Assembly: GCF_020921035.1 (NCBI RefSeq)
Contig: NC_063157.1
Coordinates: 14,891,777 to 14,955,776 of the forward strand
Direction of reading: 5' to 3'
Source: Rhodamnia argentea
Lineage: Eukaryota; Streptophyta; Magnoliopsida; Myrtales; Myrtaceae
Length of the DNA stretch: 64,000 bases
Position 1 is the first letter of the stretch. Each line of letters opens with the position of its first letter. Below are positions 34,700 to 47,520 of this stretch, piece by piece. The position numbers and the translations under genes are program-made. Under the pieces are notes generated by a model, which was not told the DNA's origin, made no database searches, and saw nothing but the letters and a program-made list of their open reading frames with translations.

Positions 34700-35300
34700 T
34701 TTCCAGGGGCTTTGAGCGTCAAAGTCCATCGGGCAAATGCAAATATCATGGAGAGTTTTGGGAAGACATAATTGCAGTTCAAAAAGCCTCTAAAGGCCTT
34801 CTTAGCCCAAGGCAAATCCAGAGGTGTTTTGAGCTTTGAGCATTTTCGGAATGCAAATTCAATTTTTTTTTTCCAACTTCGCCCTCGCTCAACTTTCATA
34901 ATTTTGGAAATATCTACACCTCGTGTGATATCACTAGCTAGGGTTTTAGGCTGCCGATGATGCCAAATCTAGCTATCGACAAGCTAGTTCGGCGTCGGCC
35001 ACCCTAGCTTGAGGTCGCTCGAGTCCCGCGATTCCAAGCGACCGTTGCTCGAGGTCGGACCAACCTTAGGTGTCGCATGGGTTGCGCAACCTCGGACAAG
35101 GCTAGCCGGCGGCTAGGTCTGGCCGCCCAAAAGTACCTTATAAAGTGTAGTGTTTTTTTTTTCCCCAACCGGTATTAAAGTCAAAGTTACTTCCTAACGC
35201 GTTTTTAAAAAAATACTTCTTCGAATACTATTTGTATTTTCCCTAAATTCCTTTGTGTTTCTTCAAAATGCGGGCTTGCCTGAGCTTTTGCATTTAAGTG
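34700..35300. mobile_element. Harbinger-like MITE remnant with GC-rich core
   Basis: AT-rich arms (AAAAAGCCTCTAAAGGCC near 34,778) surround a GC-rich core at 34,950-35,130 with GCTTGAGGTCGCTCGAG and TTGCTCGAGGTCGG. The same core vocabulary occurs at 42,202-42,782 and 59,769-60,600. Ends are not resolved. Confidence 0.4.
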
Positions 35301-35629
35301 CATTAAAAATCTTGATGAGTGAAAAAGTCATGGATGGAAAAGCTATGTTGACAAAACATGAAAAAAAAAAAAAAAACTATTGACAAAATAAAATGAAAAA
35401 CTAGCCCAAGGACAAAACTCTTTACGCTCGATGTCTACACGTAATATGTAAGGATCGAATAGAGTTTCGGCATTGAATATTGGAAAGAATTCAGGTTCGA
35501 TGATCACAAAAGTCTCAGATCAACCTGTAATTACAAGTGAGGTATGAAACGGTGGCTGAAATGTCTAATCATACTAGAATATGTTAAGATTACAAAGACA
35601 ACAAATGTGGTTTTAACCCAAAACCTGTC

Positions 35630-35765
35630 TCACTTATGAAAACCCGCCGTTCGTTTATTGCCCACTAGAGTTTGGTAGTCAACGTCGGCAATCGAGCGAC
35701 GAGCGCATGCATCACTTCTGAAAACTGGCCGTCCGTTTATTGCCCACTAAAGTTTGGTAGTCAAG
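35630..35765. repeat. 82-bp tandem duplication
   Basis: CGTTTATTGCCCACTA...TTTGGTAGTCAA occurs at about 35,652 and again 82 bp later, with two full copies. Confidence 0.8.
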
Positions 35766-35819
35766 ATAACCGGAAGATATCCAACTAATACTCCTATCAT
35801 CCAAAAGGGAGAGAATTAT

Positions 35820-36249
35820 CAAAAAGGTCTTAAGCATATTATAATTGTGTCAATTCAATCATAAATTTTTGTTTTGTCAATTTAGTCCTAAACCTTTTAC
35901 AATTATGCTAATTCAGTTAATTTGGTTGGCCGACACTACCGTGGAAAATTTATAAAAATATTTTAATATTTTTCAAAAAATTTCAACTTTATTTAATAAT
36001 TTTTTTCTATCTTTTATTTTTTGGGGGGTTTGGGCTGATAGCCTCTGGCAGAGCCAAAAAAAAAAAAGCAAAGACAAAAAAAAAATTATTAAAAATTTGA
36101 AAATGTTAAAATGCTATTAAAAATTTGCCACGCCCGCATCGATCGACCAAATGGACTAAATTGACATAATTGCAAAAGGTTTAAGATCGATCGACAAAAA
36201 AATTTTAATATTGAATTGACACAATTACAATAGGTTTAAAACCTTTTTG
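35820..36249. mobile_element. Fold-back MITE, 430 bp
   Basis: About 60-bp terminal inverted repeats: left CAAAAAGGTCTTAAGCATAT then AATTGTGTCAATTCAAT; right arm reverse-complements to CAAAAAGGTTTTAAACCTAT then the same AATTGTGTCAATTCAAT. Flanked by TTA and TAA-like bases. The interior is AT-rich with no coding. Confidence 0.8.
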
Positions 36250-37848
36250 GTAAGTTAGGTTGATGGGTTTTTCTCAATTCCATCTCTCCCGCAGAATTAG
36301 ACACGGGAGTTTCTTCTCATCCACCACCTCGCGAATGAACCGATTCAAGATGCGTGGTTACCGAGTTCTCCCCCCATTCGCGATACGGTAACAATTATTT
36401 ACAATTATCTCCACATTTGCCTCTATATTTCGCCTTCAAAATGCGGTTACCCCCACCTAATTGCACCATTAATTGGAAATAATCACTAGATTAGAGAAAC
36501 TAAATCGTATAATGACACCATGTTCGAGGTCGGAAGCCGTGGGAAAGGGCAAAGGTACTCGTTGACCACTCAAGGGTGGGGGCAAATGACTGTGAATGTG
36601 AAGACTAGAACAGCCCTGGTCAATTTTGTAAAGGCCTTAATTGCTTGCTGATGGGGTCCGCTATGCTCCTCATGATTTGCCCTAACCACTCTCTCCTTTT
36701 CCATCGTGGGTTTTTCCTCTTCTTTAGCTTTTGAAAAGAGGTGGCCTTTTCACGTTTCAATCGCGCAGCCTATGAGTTTCAGTCTGGTGTTGTCCAGTCA
36801 GCCTACAGATTCACACTAATCATGATTCTTAACTAATTGCCAACGTCATTGTTCCATCATTCAGACGTCAGCTTGTGTCTCTTGAATTAAATGCCACTAA
36901 TGGGCACAGAACTTTGGTTGTGCGAGTCTCATAACCGGCTGTGCCATGTCACATAAGTTAACATGCATTTACGTTAGCGATTTTCAATTAAGATTGGCTG
37001 GAACGATAAAATTGATAAATTACAATAGGTTTATAATTTTTTTAGAATTTTTCCTATTTAATGGTGACCTATATACAAGGAAAACCTAAAGGTAGTACTA
37101 TTAAACGTTCGATATCTCCTTAAAAAGAAGTATGAAAAGTCCCCAAAAAAAGGGCAATGACATACTAACATTCTAGTATCGAAGGAATTGAGATGGAACG
37201 AACATACCTTTCCTTTCCAAATTCACTAGTTTCGACCCAAAAAAAAAAAAAATCACTAAGTCGAAAACGATGCTAAATATTAAAATTAATTCACTAACCG
37301 AAAAGACCCAAATTCTCAGTCAACACAACTATTTTTTAAGCCGTCCTTTTAAGTGTTGTCCTCATGAGGTTGCTTGTCAGTGGGAGCAAGTAAACAAATT
37401 ATAATCATAATTATATGACGTTGAAACTCGGAGTTCCTACGCTGTTTTCTATTATTTGTCCGAGATTGACATTTGACTAATGGTGTCATCTTGAGCCAAC
37501 ACATGCTCTATCTTGTCGTTTCTGTAATTGCAGATCTAATTGACTTATAAGTTCATGCAACTATTGGTAAATGTTAATAGGAACCGGCAAATGAGGAGAC
37601 CATACGTGGACTACTCTGAGTTAAATTAACAAAGCATCAATCCTGTCCAACTTGCTTGATTAAATTAAAATGATGGAAACCACCAGAAAAATTGCAATCG
37701 TGAGACTACATGTAACATTCAAAAATGAACTTTGAAAATGGAAAATGACTGTGTCTTCATTTGTCCAAGTTAAGTGAGTGTACAAGAAAGGCAAAGACCT
37801 GATAAGTGGAGAAACAACATAAATTAAAAAAAAAACACAACATAGAAG

Positions 37849-38671
37849 TAGGGTTGTCAAGAAGACCCGGAAGACCCGAAATCCTGACCCCAAATGTAGT
37901 TCTCGGTTCGGGGCGCATAGCAAGCAACTTAAGCGGGTCAGATTTGGTTTAGGTGTTAAACCTAAATCTTTGACCCGTATGAAGCGACAGTGAGTTTTGA
38001 CACCGAGAGTTTCCCCAAAAATTGAACTAATTTTTACTTTAGAGAAATTTGAATATCATGAGTCTTGACTCGAGAGTTCGATGAATCACCGGTTGCAACA
38101 CATCAGAGATCAATGCCGACCCTGAGCATCGCCGAACCCCAAATCAAGCCGAAGCTGGCTTGCACCTTCATGTGATGATCTCACCAACGAGAAGTACAAG
38201 GTCAAAAAGATCATTGATCTTGAGCAAGTGGTCGGTGGCGATGCATGTTGTCTGGGCTCAGCCGAGCTCCACTGCCGCTATGGCACTGTGTTGTCAACCA
38301 TGGCCAGTACACGAGGTGAGAACTGTTTGACTAATCGGACATAGAGTGCCGCTTCCCTGAGGTAGATGGAGGCAGCCATGGCTTGCCGTGAAGGACCAGT
38401 GATGAGGCAACTCTCTCCCGTCTTCATTCAGCTATAGCTAATATGATTACAGATTGTTTCTTGTCTTCAGCTTAAATAATGTAGCTTCTTGAGTTTTTTT
38501 TTAGCCCCTGAAAGAATGTTCGCAGACGTCGGTATTTTTAACCCAAGCCGTACAAATTATGTTCGGGTCAAAAACAGTTCGGATCAAGGATCAGCTCACC
38601 ATGATGGAATCTCCAAAATGGCTCGGACCATTTTCTGAAAACGTGAACAAAACCAACCCATTGACACTCCA
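37849..38671. mobile_element. Possible hAT-like MITE
   Basis: Terminal TAGGGTTGTCAA and TTGACACTCCA with GGTTCGGG/GTTCGGGTC sub-terminal motifs in opposite orientation. No matching 8-bp flanks, so the boundaries are uncertain. Confidence 0.4.
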
Positions 38672-39494
38672 AAACCACTTAAGTGAGCGTACACACTTGT
38701 GGCACGTTTGGGTACTGAAAAGAAAACTAGGAAGATGAGTATGTCAGGTCTAACATCGACATTTTGTGTTTAGACCTAATCAAGCGAAGCACCAATTTCC
38801 TCAATTTATCAAAAAGGTGAAGAGAAAACAAAACGGTCTGGGATGAGGGGAGGAAGAAAAAAAGGGCAAGGGCCAAAAGCTGAGCAAAGGAAAAACTGAT
38901 GCCCTAAAGTGAATCATCTTGAAAGGCCCGAATGGACAGCTTTCTACAATCATCCTCTTTTCTTTCCTTTTCTTTTCTGTCCATAATCCGTACCTACTAC
39001 TTTATTTGAGAAGGAATCTATCCCCATATCGAATTTTGGCCCTTGGCCCATGCCAATGGACCTACCTTTGTACAGTGGGTACATATTTCAGAGTTGCTTC
39101 AGAACTCAAAAAGTTGCAGAGATTAAAATGAAGCAGAGAGGGAAAATCAGAGATCCAGCGGCCAATGATGGCAAAAGACATCTGGTCACAATTAAACTAG
39201 TAGTTTCTCAAACTCACCAGATTCGCGGAAAAGGAAAACCATATATAGAGAAATCAAGGCAATTGCACTAGTTTGAGCAACAGACCCACGGAAGTACCAC
39301 AGGTAAGCATCACTTAAGTGATGATTACTTGACATGGAAAGCATCGGAGACCTGAATACACATTACATTGAATGAAAAATTCTACAGGCTTATAAATTGG
39401 CGGCAACCAGAAAATCCCTCCCTCCCAGATAGAAGTCTTTAAGTTACAGGAAGACAAAACTTAAGCAGCACCAAGAAGAAGTAGCAATAATGGG

Positions 39495-42400
39495 TCACAA
39501 CATTTCTTGAGACCGTCTCACGCAGCGAGTAACTTTCTTCCTGAATTCATTCCTATTCTCTCTCCATTCTTTCTGCAGTACAAGTTTAGAAGGACGCTAA
39601 AATAAGGCTTCCAATAATTGCAAAGTAGAGACTGCCACATGCCCGCAAACATCACTTTAAAAAAAAATAAAAAATGCATTTCCAGATCTACCATAATAGC
39701 CTCAAAAACAGAAATTTACAACTAGCAAAAAGCCTTTTAAATATGTCCACAGAATTTTCAGCCACAGCATATAGCAACCTAGTCCATCAGGATATCCCAA
39801 GTCAAGGTTTTGCCAACCAGGACACATGCACCTTCCAGTTAAGGCGACAAAAGGTTTTGATAAGATAAAAACTAATCAATTTTTATTCAATGCAAAGAGG
39901 ATAACAACTCCAGCAATTCAGACAAAGGTGGAGAAAAAGACTTGTACTGCTACTACAAAATAAGAAATGTAGCTTCCAACATCTTCCTCCTGCTACTTAT
40001 GACTAGATTTCCGGTTGATACCTTTGCTCAAAAATGACTATCAAGAACGCAATAATCCTTTTTTTGAAACCCCATTTTTTTCAGAAAGAAGAATAGGAAC
40101 GGAAAAAAAAAAGATCTTTTTCTTCTTTCCTATATTCATAGGGATAACGTGGCATTGTTCAGGAACAAATGCATATTTTTGTTCTTGTAATAAAAGAATG
40201 GGTTGAAATATCTATTGATAATTTTACAAAGAGAATTATATTGAAGGATTAAGTTATTACTCAACAAAGAAAAGTAAAATAGGTTTTGACTCTATTGGTT
40301 TTGACTCTATCTATATAGAATATATTATAGTATTATACTACAAACATATTAGTATAAATAATATCAATTCGGTCCTAAGATTTATTGATGACCCTCGAGG
40401 AGCCGTATGAGGTGAAAATCTCACATCTATCTATCTACCTGTATGTAGTAGTCTTAACAGATTGAATAAGCAAAAAGGAAATCAAAAACCTACCGCAGCT
40501 TCAACATTCGCTGGAGATTCGTCATTGGGACTGGAAAGCATCGATATGATACTCAAAACTATGCTCTCAACCTGCAAAATGGCAGGGACATCACTCACTA
40601 CAGGACACAATGAAACAAGAACATCCATGTATAGCAACCAATTAAATATTTTGTGATTCTAAGCAAATCGGAGAATTTGAATAAAGCATGAATGAACAGT
40701 AGAATTCAGTGCATCAAAGTTAGACAGCCAAAAGAGGATTGTTACACAACTTTTGAGGATAACCTAGCCTCCGAGCCCGACCTGTGACGAACTATTGTAG
40801 GGTATTTGCTGAAACCTCTGAATTCACGATCATCTGCTCTTGCAATAGCGAGGCGGACGTTCAACTATTAAATGCAAAATTATGGATTTCTTCTCCAATT
40901 GAAAAAACTAGGTCACCAGATTACGGGTCAAATCCTTCTATGCAAACTTAAGATCTTTTTTCCTCCAATGGAAAATAAAAAATGCCCCAAAGCCCCCAGA
41001 AAAATACATATCCCCTCATTTGCTCTAGATGCCCTTTCTGCTAAATTTCTCCGTTTAAAGAAAATGCAACTGGTGCCAAATTGTAACAATGAACACGCCT
41101 TTCATGTTTCGTGATCCTATCGTTCGTGATTCACAATACGACAACATTATGGTGCTTTTTAACGAACCAAAATGATGATAGTATGGTGTCCCAAGTTCGT
41201 TAGTACTTCTGAGAGCACAGCATATTTCCCAGGCACCCATGAAAAGAGTTAGCTACAGTACCAAGGTTTGTAGAATACACTTGGTAAACAAGCTACCTTC
41301 AGAATCAGTAAAATCCCTATCAATAATAGACCGGAATGGTGGGTTAGGAACCCTACTTCAATGGAAAGGGGGAATCACCCTTTCGCAGCCGCTCCTCTAC
41401 AACTACCTTTCGCCCAACATGATCACGAACGACGACAGAGAATTGCGTATTTAGGAGGAGGAAACAAACCAACCCACTTGTCCCGATCAGAACGATTTGA
41501 AGAAAGAGAATGTTGGCCGCTCCATGGATAAGAAATCCAATGCTGCCACCATCCACAAGTCTGTAAGGGGGTCCCCCTCCACTCAATAGCCCCACTACCT
41601 TTTTTATGCGAGAGTCAATGTGCCCTCCCATTCCTTCCAAATCTATAAGGATCGAAGAGTTGAGCAACCACCATGGCTTGTTTCTAAATATCCTTTCCCA
41701 GAGAGATATTCTGTTGATTCTAATGTACAAACATGTAAGTATCTTATGTCCAAATACTCAAGGCTTTTTAAAAGAACAGATGCAGAAGTGTCAGAAAGGG
41801 AGAATGTCTGACACCTAATTTATAGAATGCATGCCAAGGACTGAAAGCACCAGTCCAACATCCTCTATGGCATATGTTTCTCAGCAGATCGCATTCATTA
41901 CGAGATGACCAATGCACTTCAGCATTGATGTGTCAACAACATCACCAACGTCTATTTTTAATACAAATTGGAAAGATCAGCAGTGAAAGGCAGCTGATAA
42001 AAGAAAAAGGAAAAATCCTGTTTGGGTCTATTTGTATCCTAAACGTCGAATCATTGCAAAACGTGCTAAGTACATCTCAAGCAATGCGCTATAGGCTTAG
42101 TTAACTAAAAAACCCTACACTTTAAGGGTTTCTTCAATTTTCATCCAAACTTCAAATCTACCAATTCTACTGCCCGACTTTTTGATCGTAAATCACAATG
42201 AGGCTGCGTTAGGTTCGGCTTTTGGGGAAATACTAAAACTCTAGGTTAAGGGGGTTTTTCGAAATGCAAATAGTGTTTGGTAAAGCGTAATTGAAAAGTG
42301 CAGTGCCTTGGGAATCGATTTTGGCTTAGATGCTGTTTAGAAAAAATTAGACTTGTAAAGGACTTTAGGTGTAGATCTTTTAAATTAATTGATAAATAAA

Positions 42401-45400
42401 ACGATAATCTACTTGCGAGCACCGGCAAGCCAAATCTGACACCGGCAGCTGTTGTTTGAGGTCGCATGACCTCAGCCGACTCCTGGTAACCCAAGCAGAG
42501 GCTCATTGGCGGTTAAATCTGGGCTCACTGGTGACGTTGCACGAGATGAAAATAGTGCAGGTAAAACTGGAATTTCTAAAGTTTAGCGAGGGCAAAGTTG
42601 GAAGGAAAAAAATACATTATCATCCGGAAATGCTAAAGCCAAAAGTTGGGTAGGACTTGTATTGGGCTAAGGGACTTCACAGGACTTTGGAAATGCAATG
42701 CATCTCCCCAAAGCTAAATCGCCAAACACCCTGACATTTTCCCTAGGGCTTTAAGAGGGGAAAGTGGTTCCCACACGCAGCCTGAGTTATTGATTAATGC
42801 AACCCTTAATTGCTGATGTCATGGCCAACAAGGCGCCATCCTGACTCTAATGTGACACAAACTTTCAGAAAACTAAATATAATGTAATGAGCATATAAAA
42901 AAGAAGATATAACAGTAACTTGAAATAAAGAGCTAAAACAGGAACTGAAGAACCCCAAACACACCCATTGTTTGGAAGACAGAGCGAAAGCAAAATAATG
43001 CAAGTGATACCAACTCCATCTGAATAGTTTTCACTGCCTGTCTTTATCAACTACCAAAATCAGTGAAGATCTATTCAAGTATCCCAGGTGCAAGCGAACT
43101 GCTTCAGGCATATGGCATCTAGTGAACATGGCTGCATGTGCACTAGAGATGGAATAAAATTGACATGGACATCAAATTCGTGGTAAAATTGGAAGTCTTT
43201 AGAGTTTGAGGTATCAAAGTGTCCAATTCGAAGTATTCGTTGCACATGGGCAGCAGCCCTGACCTGACTAACTAAGTAACCAGACTTAATCCCCGAAGGG
43301 CAGGCACCTAGGGTAGATAGAAAAAACTAGTAAAAGGTTTGTGAAAGCAAGAATAAATGCAAGTGACACAAGCTGTAGCTTGATAGTTTTCAATGCCTAT
43401 GTAGTCACGAACTACCAAAACCTACGAACATCTACTCATATGTCCCAGATCCGACTGAACCAATTCAGGCATATGGCACCTAGTAAAACAAGTTTGTGTC
43501 CCAGAAATGCAGTGAAATTGCAACAGACACCGTAATTCATGGTAAAATTGGAAGTTCTAGAGGTAAAATTGAGAAACCGGTCGAAGGACAATGCTTTTGA
43601 GCCAACTAAGCCTTCTTAATATGGGAGTAAAAAAATACTTAAAAAAGGCATTCGCATCAAAAGCTTGAGTCGTGTTCGAGGGCCCTATGACAGTTCAGTT
43701 GGTTATGGCTTCAAGGATAAGTCCTTAAGAGGTTACAAGTCTTTCGAACAAGAAACAACATTTGTTTGCCCAGTCAATGGGAGGTCTCTATAAGCACAAA
43801 AAAAGTACTTCCATTTGTCTCCAGCAACTTGCTATTTTCCTCTCCAACAAGAAAGTAAGCAACATGGAATACAGGTTTTCAGGGTAGATATCCCTAAGTG
43901 AAGAGGATCCTAGAATGCGCCGCAAGAAAGACTGATAAAAGCTCACTTCATCGAGATTCACAACCAAGTCGTGCATTCAACCTTAATGACTCTCAATCAA
44001 GCAACAATGTGAACGGTAGTTAAGGATATACAAAAGCAATAAGGCAAAAGTTCTGAAAATGAAGACTATAAAGCATGAGGAGAGCATGTTAACACATAGA
44101 AACATACTGTGTGTACAGGAGACCAGCGTTCGCTTGCCAGCTCGTATCCGTTTGGATCATCACCAGGTGGATGGAGAATCGAAATGCAAACTTTTCCATC
44201 AGGATAAACTAAAGATACAGATTCCAATGTTTAGGCAGTTAGAATAGCTAATGAAAGAGAAACTAAAAGCAGTAATGCCACAGTCTCGATGGTAGAAGAT
44301 GGCTCTCACCATTTGGATGCCACACCTCTGATGTAAACCTCACTGTTGGGGGACTGACAGGATAGTTAGGTGGAAAGCTCATTATTGCACTAAAGAAACC
44401 TCCTTCACTGCCAAAACAATTGTGCATGAATAATAGCAAAATGTCAAGTTTTCAATTTCAGTACATAATACAGTCCAGACAGTAAAGATGCTAGATAAAT
44501 GTGCCAATGCCCAACATCAGCTAAGGAAGTGAGAAGACAGAAGATAACAGGCTCACTAAACAGTTTAAAGAGTAAAAGATATAAAAGTAGGTCTCCTATC
44601 TCACATTAATATAGAGCTACCAAATTGACGACAACATCAACTACATCAGTTGTCTCGTTTCTAAAAGCCACACATCAATCTCAAGCCATATGTTGGTGTT
44701 TTGGACACTTGAAACGATAATGTCAAACATGAATTTGAAGACTAAAACCAAAACAGAATAGACAATTAGAGGTATTTTATTCACATAAAAAGTCGCAAGA
44801 ACTGGCCCCTGTTCATATGGACTTAATCTGCATGAAAATCTCATGCTCATACCAAAGTATAAACAGACAAGCAGAGGTCCTCAAAGAACAACATAGCTAG
44901 GATTAAAAGGGATATACTAACAGGACATGACGAATGACATCACCTATGAGGCCTCTGTGAATTGCCCCTTCTCAGAAAGCTCTAACTGCAATTATAATAA
45001 TAATCTCAAACTCTCCTAAGATACGAATCCCGAATTGTCACGAGTATCCACCACATTCCCAACAAAAAAAATCACTGACCCAAATATATGAGATTGTTGA
45101 AACTCAGCAGCACCTTTTGTGGTAAAAATCATATATCTAGTCAAAGTAATGGCCCATCAAAGTTAAGAAAAGTATGCAAGAAAATTCATCTAACCCCATC
45201 ACCACATGCAGTCGAAGCAATATATCAAGTAATATCCATCAATTAAACCATTACCCAAGCATGCGATATCCAAGTCATACACTTCTTTTCCATGGTTTAA
45301 TGCAACGCCCACCCCCAAGTTTTGTCCTTCGAACAACTAGAGAACATACATCTCCTCGGCCAGCGGCCAAATTTTGATTTCAAGAACACACATAGAGAAG

Positions 45401-45929
45401 TCGGACGCGAAGCATCATAACAATCAAGACGAATTCCAGCTCCAAGTAAACAGATTCCCAATTGAAACACCATCTCTCTTCTGTCACTAAACCAAATTAT
45501 CCAATCTTTTGAGACCAATACGAAACACAAACACCACGAAAAATAAGCACCTTTTCCAGAACAAAACCAACCACTCACGCCGCCACATAAAATAAAAAGA
45601 TCAATACATGAAAGAAAAAGGTTCATCGGCTGCACGAAAAAGAACAAAACTTCGAGCTCGACAAACAACGAAGCGATTCCACTCACTATAGGGTATCGGG
45701 AGGGCCAATTATGGAGACGCTCCACTCGAACACGTTGGTCTCGTCCACCAAACCCGCGGAGAACCCATCCACCGGGTTCCTGCAAAGATCTGCAGCGATC
45801 ACGAGCAACGCACGCGATCACCGACTGCGACAAAGGAAAAACCCTAAAGAAAGACGGAAATCAGGAGGGGTTAGGAATCGGACCTCGGAGCTGCTTCTGG
45901 AGAAGAAGACTGGCTTGATTCGAAGCCAT
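39495..45929 (-). CDS. UBC7-type ubiquitin-conjugating enzyme E2, copy A
   Basis: E2 enzymes accept ubiquitin from E1 on a Cys and pass it to substrates with an E3. The UBC7/UBE2G class serves ER-associated degradation and K48 chain building. Six exons: 45,929-45,884, 45,789-45,687, 44,407-44,310, 44,208-44,108, 40,571-40,494 and 39,572-39,495, giving 167 aa, the family's usual length. Start [25 protein letters not shown] carries the HPN motif (80-82); GKVCISIL holds catalytic Cys90; [17 protein letters not shown] (95-111) is the acidic-loop insertion diagnostic of UBC7/Cdc34-like E2s. Ends RRSQEML. Introns 2, 4 and 5 are long, and intron 4 is 3.5 kb with a MITE. All junctions are GT/AG. Tandem partner at 50,008-55,060. 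Apparently intact. Confidence 0.95.
40017..40424. other. Probable plastid DNA insertion (NUPT) in E2 copy A intron 5
   Basis: Absent from the paralogous intron. It ends with GAGCCGTATGAGGTGAAAAT (40,400-40,419), the opening of group II intron domain V as found in plastid introns, and then breaks off within that domain. The rest is AT-rich and resembles group II intron or plastid spacer. The exact plastid locus was not identified. Confidence 0.5.
42202..42782. mobile_element. PIF/Harbinger-like MITE, 581 bp, in E2 copy A intron 4
   Basis: TIRs GGCTGCGTTAGG and (far end) CCACACGCAGCC; 3-bp direct repeat TGA at 42,199-42,201 and 42,783-42,785. The homologous intron of copy B has one TGA and no insert near 52,139-52,141, which gives an empty site. 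GC-rich core with GGTCGCATGACCTCAGCC. Confidence 0.82.
43010..43575. repeat. Degenerate tandem repeat in E2 copy A intron 4
   Basis: Two units of about 320 bp, each beginning near ATGCAAGTGA and containing CAACTACCAAAA or GAACTACCAAAA, TCAGGCATATGGCA and GGTAAAATTGGAAGT. The same units are present in copy B. Confidence 0.7.
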
Positions 45930-46019
45930 CACCCGCCGATTACTGAGGGAGGGAAGCAAAATCGGAGGGAGTCTTCGTCTAGTGAGAGAGACGGAGTCGA
46001 TTTTGGAGACGAGACCTAA

Positions 46020-47059
46020 ATAGCTTATGGGGAAGATTCGAAAAGAGAAAAAAAAATATATAAGGGCAAAAACATAGAAGAAAAAAAAAATAATTTTTTA
46101 ATAATTTGAGTGCCGAAGGATCATGGGGGTAAAAAGGCAAACAAGCTGAGGGCATCCTAACCAGGGACACGTACCCGTCAAATCGATTAAAGATACAGTG
46201 CGATGCACAGGTGGACGACGCAGGAATCAAAATTATGATTCATCCCGGCCACAAGACGCTATTATATAATTCCTATCCGACGGTAGTTATTCGGAGATGA
46301 CGTAAAATCTACTTGCTCTACCGTTATCTCCTAAGTTAAGAGAAAATATTTTTTTTTACTTTCATCCTAGGAAATGCCTCCGAACTTAACATCTCGTAGT
46401 TCGGACGAAAGAGTTTAAGGACTTTCTTGGAATACAAAAGGATCCCATCAACGTATCTAATTTAATTTTCGTTCCATTATTCTTTTTTTGTTTTGCCGGT
46501 GGCTGATTGTCGATTGGCCACTAGCCACTGGCGATGGCCGGCAAAGGCTGACAAGGTTGCTTTAGCCTGGGCGAGGGTAAGGGTTGATATCGCCAGCTCT
46601 CGCCCTTGCCGACCTTCGGTGAAAAGAAGGAAATGTAGAAAGAAAAAAACTATTAAAAAATTAATCATATCACTCGTGTTACGTAGAACGGCCGACGTTC
46701 AATTCAACAATTTTCGATCAAACTACATGGGTAGATCGCCAAAAGATTTTTTGAGACTAAATTAGCCAAATCGAGAGTCTTGGAAATGAACTGCAGCAAA
46801 TATCCCCCAGATCAATGGCCGAGATGAATTGAAGCGACGACATGAGGCATCAAATCTTCCCTGGGAATGCGGGGCATAATAATGCTCGGACGGCATTATG
46901 TGAGCAGAAACACAGTAACGACGTCCGAAAGTAAGAGCTGTTTGCACTAGTGATGGACATCCGTGATTATGTCCAAAGGCGAATAGGCTGGCTTTTACAT
47001 TGTGGAAGGCTTGAAGCCATGGGCAAGGATTGAGTTGCAGAGGCAGCAAGTGAGGGACT
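46020..47059. other. E2 copy A upstream flank and intergenic DNA
   Basis: 46,020-46,180 aligns with the flank of copy B (start of the roughly 240-bp repeat). A GC-rich patch at 46,500-46,620 (GCGATGGCCGGCAAAGGCTG) resembles MITE core sequence. No gene recognised. Confidence 0.45.
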
Positions 47060-47369
47060 TACCCCCGACCCAACTGCGAACAGATCGACGGCCTTCTCCG
47101 TCGACAAGGAACATAAGAAATCGAGTGTCGATTGGAGCGTGGCGAGGGGATGCCCACTTTCATGGCTGTGCTTTCGGGTGAATTCTCGACCCTTTTGCTT
47201 AGGATCGAGTTCCGGAGACAAGAGCATGTTGTACCGACGTCGTTCGCGGACTCTTTGCTGCTCATGGGGCATCGACCCATGCCCTGCGCCAACCTATGGG
47301 CGTAGGCCTAGAGATGACGGTGGCCGGAACAAGAGTCGCGGCCTCATGATGCGCTGTCGGTACTCAAGC

Positions 47370-47520
47370 GTGGACCGAGCGAAGAACATGTCGTGCTTTT
47401 GAAGGAACTCTTGCCTCGTCGGTTAGTGGGATCATGCGATTGAGCTCATGGTTGGAGCCAAACCACTTGCTCAAGTGCCTTACAGGATGACCCCCTCCGG
47501 ACCTAGCTGAGTTTATGCTC
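47370..47520 (+). pseudogene. Ty3/gypsy pol fragment (start of RT)
   Basis: The plus strand reads ELLPRR then, after a frame slip, HAIELMVGAKPLAQVPYRM and then a stop. This matches the DHxIEL..GAKP...PYRM segment just upstream of RT in plant Ty3 elements. The GC-rich sequence at 47,060-47,370 may be further upstream polyprotein, but I cannot place it. No LTRs seen. Confidence 0.6.

Larger units (their letters stand above)
34282..39200. other. Gene-free stretch holding several MITE remnants
   Basis: No host gene recognised over about 5 kb. Structured parts are listed separately (34,700-35,300; 35,630-35,765; 35,820-36,249; 37,849-38,671). The remainder is AT-rich. Confidence 0.5.

Noticed and set aside
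45297-45833. 178-codon minus-strand frame
   Set aside because: Reads E2 copy A exon 2 in the wrong frame and runs into intron 2. The spliced frame is the E2.
46762-47402. Overlapping open frames on both strands, with a good GTAAGT donor near 47,062 on the minus strand
   Set aside because: No domain on the minus strand. The plus strand just downstream is Ty3 polyprotein, so this is more likely transposon sequence.
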